From Verrucomicrobiota bacterium (GTDB taxonomy: Bacteria > Verrucomicrobiota > Verrucomicrobiia > Verrucomicrobiales > Verrucomicrobiaceae): a stretch of DNA of 9,313 nucleotides. Of the stretch, positions 6,704-9,313 are shown piece by piece; the stretch's first letter is position 1, and every line of letters starts with the position of its first letter. A program made the translations under genes and the position numbers. Location: the NCBI GenBank assembly GCA_021413535.1, contig JAIOQF010000194.1:1-9313 (forward strand). Reading direction: 5' to 3'. Under the pieces are notes generated by a model. The model worked only from the letters and a program-made list of their open reading frames with translations, made no database searches and was not told the DNA's origin.

Positions 6704-8221
6704 ATGAACCTCGTCAAACCACTCTTCGCCGCACTGCTTCTCGCCTCCGGCCCGTCGCTCTCCGCAGCGCCACCCAACATCATCGTCATCCTCGCGGACG
6801 ACATCGGCTACGGCGACGTTTCTTGTTACGGCGCCACACATGCAAAGACACCGAACATCGACCGCATCGCTGCACAGGGCTGCCGCTTTCTTGATGCCCA
6901 CTCCCCTGCTTCAACTTGCACACCAACGCGCCGCGCGCTCATGACCGGCGTCTACTCCTGGCGACAACAGCCAGGATCGAGCATCGCGCCTGGTGATGCC
7001 GCATTGAGCATTGTGGTCGGTTCACCCACCATCGCCACCATCTTGCAGCAAGCTGGTTACCGCACCGGCGCCATCGGCAAATGGCACATCGGCCTCGGCC
7101 CTGATGGAGGACCCGACTGGAACAGCGAGATCAAACCGGGCCCGCGTGAAATCGGCTACGACTACCATTTCATCATGGCCGCTACAGGCGATCGCGTGCC
7201 CACGGTCTTCATCGAAAACAGCCGTGTAGTCGGACTTGATCCCGCCGATCCCATCAAAGTGAGCTACGCAAAAAAAATCGGCACCGATCCCACCGGCGCA
7301 GAAAATCCCGAACTGTTGAAACTGAAACACACGCACGGCCACGACATGACCATCGTCAATGGTGTCGGCCGCATCGGCTGGATGACCGGAGGAAATGCCG
7401 CCCGCTGGAAAGACGAAAACATGGCCGACACCTTCACCGGGAAAGCTTTAAAATTCATTGAGGAGAGTAAATCCAAACCCTTTTTCCTCTACTTCGCCAC
7501 GCACAACATCCATGTGCCCCGGGTTCCCAACGAACGATTCAAAGGCAGCAGCCCTGTCGGCATCCGTGGCGATTCCATTCAGGAACTGGATGATTCCGTC
7601 GGCAAGGTGCTTGCGAAGCTCGATGAACTGAAACTCACGGACAACACCCTGCTCATTTTTACCAGCGATAACGGCGGCGTGATGGATGACGGCTACGAGG
7701 ACGTCGGCAGCTTCAACTACAATCCCAATGCGCCGCTCAACGGCAGGAAGGGCACCGTTTACGAAGGCGGGCACCGCGTTCCCTTCATCGCCCGCTGGCC
7801 CGGCAAGATCAAAGCCGGCGGCGAATCCCACGCCCTCATCGCCCACCTCGATCTGCCCGCCACCTTCGCAGCGCTTACCGGTGTGAAAATTCCCGAAGGC
7901 GGCTGCCGCGACAGCACGAACGTTCTGCCTGCGCTACTCGGCGAATCAAAAATCGCCCGTGAAACCTTCGTCGCCCACAACGGCGGCACCAACGGCCCCT
8001 TCGGATTCCGTGTCGGCAACTGGAAGCTCATCACCGGTGGCCCTAGCGGTGGCGGCAACTACGGTGCCAAGTCCGGCAAAATTGGCACGAAGCCGCCGGG
8101 AGGCTCCGTTCAGCTTTTCGATCTCTCCGCCGACCTCGGTGAAACCAAAAATCTCGCTGTCGAGAAACCGGAAAAGCTCAAGGAAATGCAGGATCAGCTC
8201 GCGAAGATTCGCGGGAAGTAA
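6704..8221 (+). CDS. Secreted formylglycine-dependent sulfatase (arylsulfatase family, S1)
   Basis: The enzyme hydrolyses sulfate esters, probably on carbohydrates or other extracellular substrates. From ATG 6704 the product is 505 residues. It begins with a signal peptide: Lys5, a Leu/Ala-rich core, and likely cleavage after SLSA or AA at about 20-22. Calcium ligands D32-D33 lie in ILADDIGYGD. The signature C72-T-P-T-R has the cysteine that is converted to formylglycine. K126-W-H128, H267, S321-D-N323 and K349-G-T-V-Y-E-G-G complete the active site, so the enzyme looks catalytically competent. No maturase (FGE or anSME) lies in the window. An in-frame ATG at 6659 overlaps the rpoN stop and would add 15 residues; the later start was chosen because it places the signal peptide at the N-terminus. 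Substrate specificity cannot be read from the sequence. Co-transcription with rpoN is possible; a functional link is not evident. Confidence 0.93.
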   Translation: MNLVKPLFAALLLASGPSLSAAPPNIIVILADDIGYGDVSCYGATHAKTPNIDRIAAQGCRFLDAHSPASTCTPTRRALMTGVYSWRQQPGSSIAPGDAALSIVVGSPTIATILQQAGYRTGAIGKWHIGLGPDGGPDWNSEIKPGPREIGYDYHFIMAATGDRVPTVFIENSRVVGLDPADPIKVSYAKKIGTDPTGAENPELLKLKHTHGHDMTIVNGVGRIGWMTGGNAARWKDENMADTFTGKALKFIEESKSKPFFLYFATHNIHVPRVPNERFKGSSPVGIRGDSIQELDDSVGKVLAKLDELKLTDNTLLIFTSDNGGVMDDGYEDVGSFNYNPNAPLNGRKGTVYEGGHRVPFIARWPGKIKAGGESHALIAHLDLPATFAALTGVKIPEGGCRDSTNVLPALLGESKIARETFVAHNGGTNGPFGFRVGNWKLITGGPSGGGNYGAKSGKIGTKPPGGSVQLFDLSADLGETKNLAVEKPEKLKEMQDQLAKIRGK

Positions 8222-8222
8222 T

Positions 8223-9313
8223 TCACTTTGTCTCTGCCGCAACTTCCAACCTGGGAAACAACGGCACTGGCTGGCCGAGTTGATGTCCGTCTGCGAGCAA
8301 TCCCCATCGCAAATCGGACACTTGGAAGCCATCGGGCATCCGCCAGCCGAGTTGATCGCGCATCTTGCGCGCAGCATCAGGAATCACCGGACTGAGCAGA
8401 ACACTGACGTGCACCAGCGCCTCAGTCAGATGAAGCAACACACTATCGAGCCGGGCCGCGCTGGCTTCATCCTTGGCCAGCTTGAACGGCAGTGTCGCAT
8501 CCACAAACCCGTTCGCATGAGTCACGATCTTCCAGGCCTCAGCAATGCCGTCGTGAATCAACCATGCATTCATCTTCTCAACATACTTCGCCGGCGCATC
8601 CATCACCGTCTGCCGGAAAGCAGCATTGATCTCGTCATCGTAGCCTGAGACATGCAGCACGCCGCCGCGATATTTCTGCGCCATGCTGATGGATCGATTG
8701 AGCAGGTTGCCCAGACCGCCGGCCAGCTCCTTGTTAAAGCTCATCGTGATCCGCTCCTCGCTGAAGTCCGCGTCGTAGCCGGTGGCGATATCGCGCATCA
8801 AATAATAGCGCAGGCCGTCAGGTGTAAATTTGTCCGCCAGCGCAACAGGATCAATCGCGTTGCCGGTGCTCTTGCTCATTTTTGAGCCCTTCACATTCCA
8901 CCAGCCATGCACGATGAGCTTCGGCATCTGCTCATCACTGAAGCCAAGCGCGTGGAGCATGATCGGCCAGTAGATCGCATGAGCTGGCACCAGGATATCC
9001 GTGCCGATGACGTGCGCATCTGCCGGCCAGAGCTTCCTAAAATCAGGCATGTTGTCATTGCCCACCTCATCCGCGAGATACCCGGCGAAGCTGACATAAT
9101 TTACCAGCGCATCGAACCAGACATAGTTCACAAAGCGATTATCAAATGGCAGCGGGATGCCCCAGCTCAGGCGTTCTTTCGGTCGCGAGATGCACAAATC
9201 CTGTCCGCCCTCCAGCGCATTGAGCGCGTCATTGGCGCGGAAGGCCGGCGTGATGAAATCTGGATGTGACTGGATGAAGCTGCGGAGCCAGTCGATGTGT
9301 TCACTCAGTTTGA
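8223..9313 (-). CDS. metG: Methionyl-tRNA synthetase, C-terminal part (5' truncated by window)
   Basis: MetRS attaches methionine to elongator and initiator tRNA-Met in the cytoplasm. The frame is open to the right edge (first complete codon 9311-9309), giving the last 362 residues; the HIGH motif and zinc-knuckle region lie outside. Visible class I landmarks are DLCISRP and LSWGIPLPFDNRFVNYVWFD, HVIGTDIL, and GWWNVKGSKMSKSTGN, with KMSKS encoded at 8882-8868 (residues 144-148 of the visible part). The helical anticodon-binding domain follows, starting near LLNRSISMAQ. The protein ends at PLFPRLEVAAETK, the usual end of the core enzyme. It therefore lacks the C-terminal EMAP-II/Trbp111-like tRNA-binding domain found fused in many bacteria. 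The internal TTG at 9197 is not a start. It converges on the sulfatase gene with one base between stop codons. Confidence 0.96.
   Translation of the reverse strand, partial: KLSEHIDWLRSFIQSHPDFITPAFRANDALNALEGGQDLCISRPKERLSWGIPLPFDNRFVNYVWFDALVNYVSFAGYLADEVGNDNMPDFRKLWPADAHVIGTDILVPAHAIYWPIMLHALGFSDEQMPKLIVHGWWNVKGSKMSKSTGNAIDPVALADKFTPDGLRYYLMRDIATGYDADFSEERITMSFNKELAGGLGNLLNRSISMAQKYRGGVLHVSGYDDEINAAFRQTVMDAPAKYVEKMNAWLIHDGIAEAWKIVTHANGFVDATLPFKLAKDEASAARLDSVLLHLTEALVHVSVLLSPVIPDAARKMRDQLGWRMPDGFQVSDLRWGLLADGHQLGQPVPLFPRLEVAAETK

Noticed and set aside
7959..8648. Plus-strand open frame spanning the end of the sulfatase and opposite metG
   Set aside because: It crosses two well-supported genes in other frames, and its Ser/Arg/Pro-rich sequence shows no domain.

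Overview
The window looks like chromosomal DNA of a Verrucomicrobia-type (PVC superphylum) bacterium. The main evidence is the left-hand gene, which encodes the end of a large dehydrogenase / HEAT-repeat / haem-binding protein of a kind typical of Planctomycetes and Verrucomicrobia. A secreted sulfatase, a Ste24-type membrane protease and moderately high GC with C/G-rich third positions fit this. Phylum is an inference from gene content; no rRNA or other marker is present.

Layout, left to right: (1) the 3' part of the PVC-type cytochrome-bearing protein (+, cut by the left edge); (2) an M48/Ste24-like integral membrane zinc protease (+); (3) a 130-bp gap with a perfect 8-bp inverted repeat; (4) an unrecognised protein with an N-terminal zinc ribbon, Pro/Ala-rich linkers, one membrane helix and a probably extracytoplasmic C-terminal domain (+); (5) rpoN, sigma-54 (+); (6) a secreted formylglycine-type sulfatase (+) beginning just after rpoN; (7) the C-terminal part of methionyl-tRNA synthetase (-, cut by the right edge), convergent with the sulfatase and separated from it by one base between stop codons. 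No tRNA, rRNA, CRISPR, insertion sequence or phage gene was seen.

The most interesting part is the 76-bp gap in front of rpoN. It holds a 13-of-14 match to the sigma-54 -24/-12 promoter consensus with correct spacing, so rpoN appears able to transcribe itself. The predicted start falls on the first base of a 19-bp dyad, and a second inverted repeat lies between that dyad and the ATG and contains the only AGGAG sequence nearby. The predicted leader of about 37 nt is therefore almost entirely two adjacent hairpins, which suggests layered control of sigma-54 level. No sigma-54 activator gene (AAA+ enhancer-binding protein) is visible here.

The genes do not form an obvious single pathway. The cytochrome-type protein and the sulfatase both fit an extracytoplasmic carbohydrate-degrading lifestyle. 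The membrane protease and metG are housekeeping. The zinc-ribbon protein may be linked to rpoN only by position.
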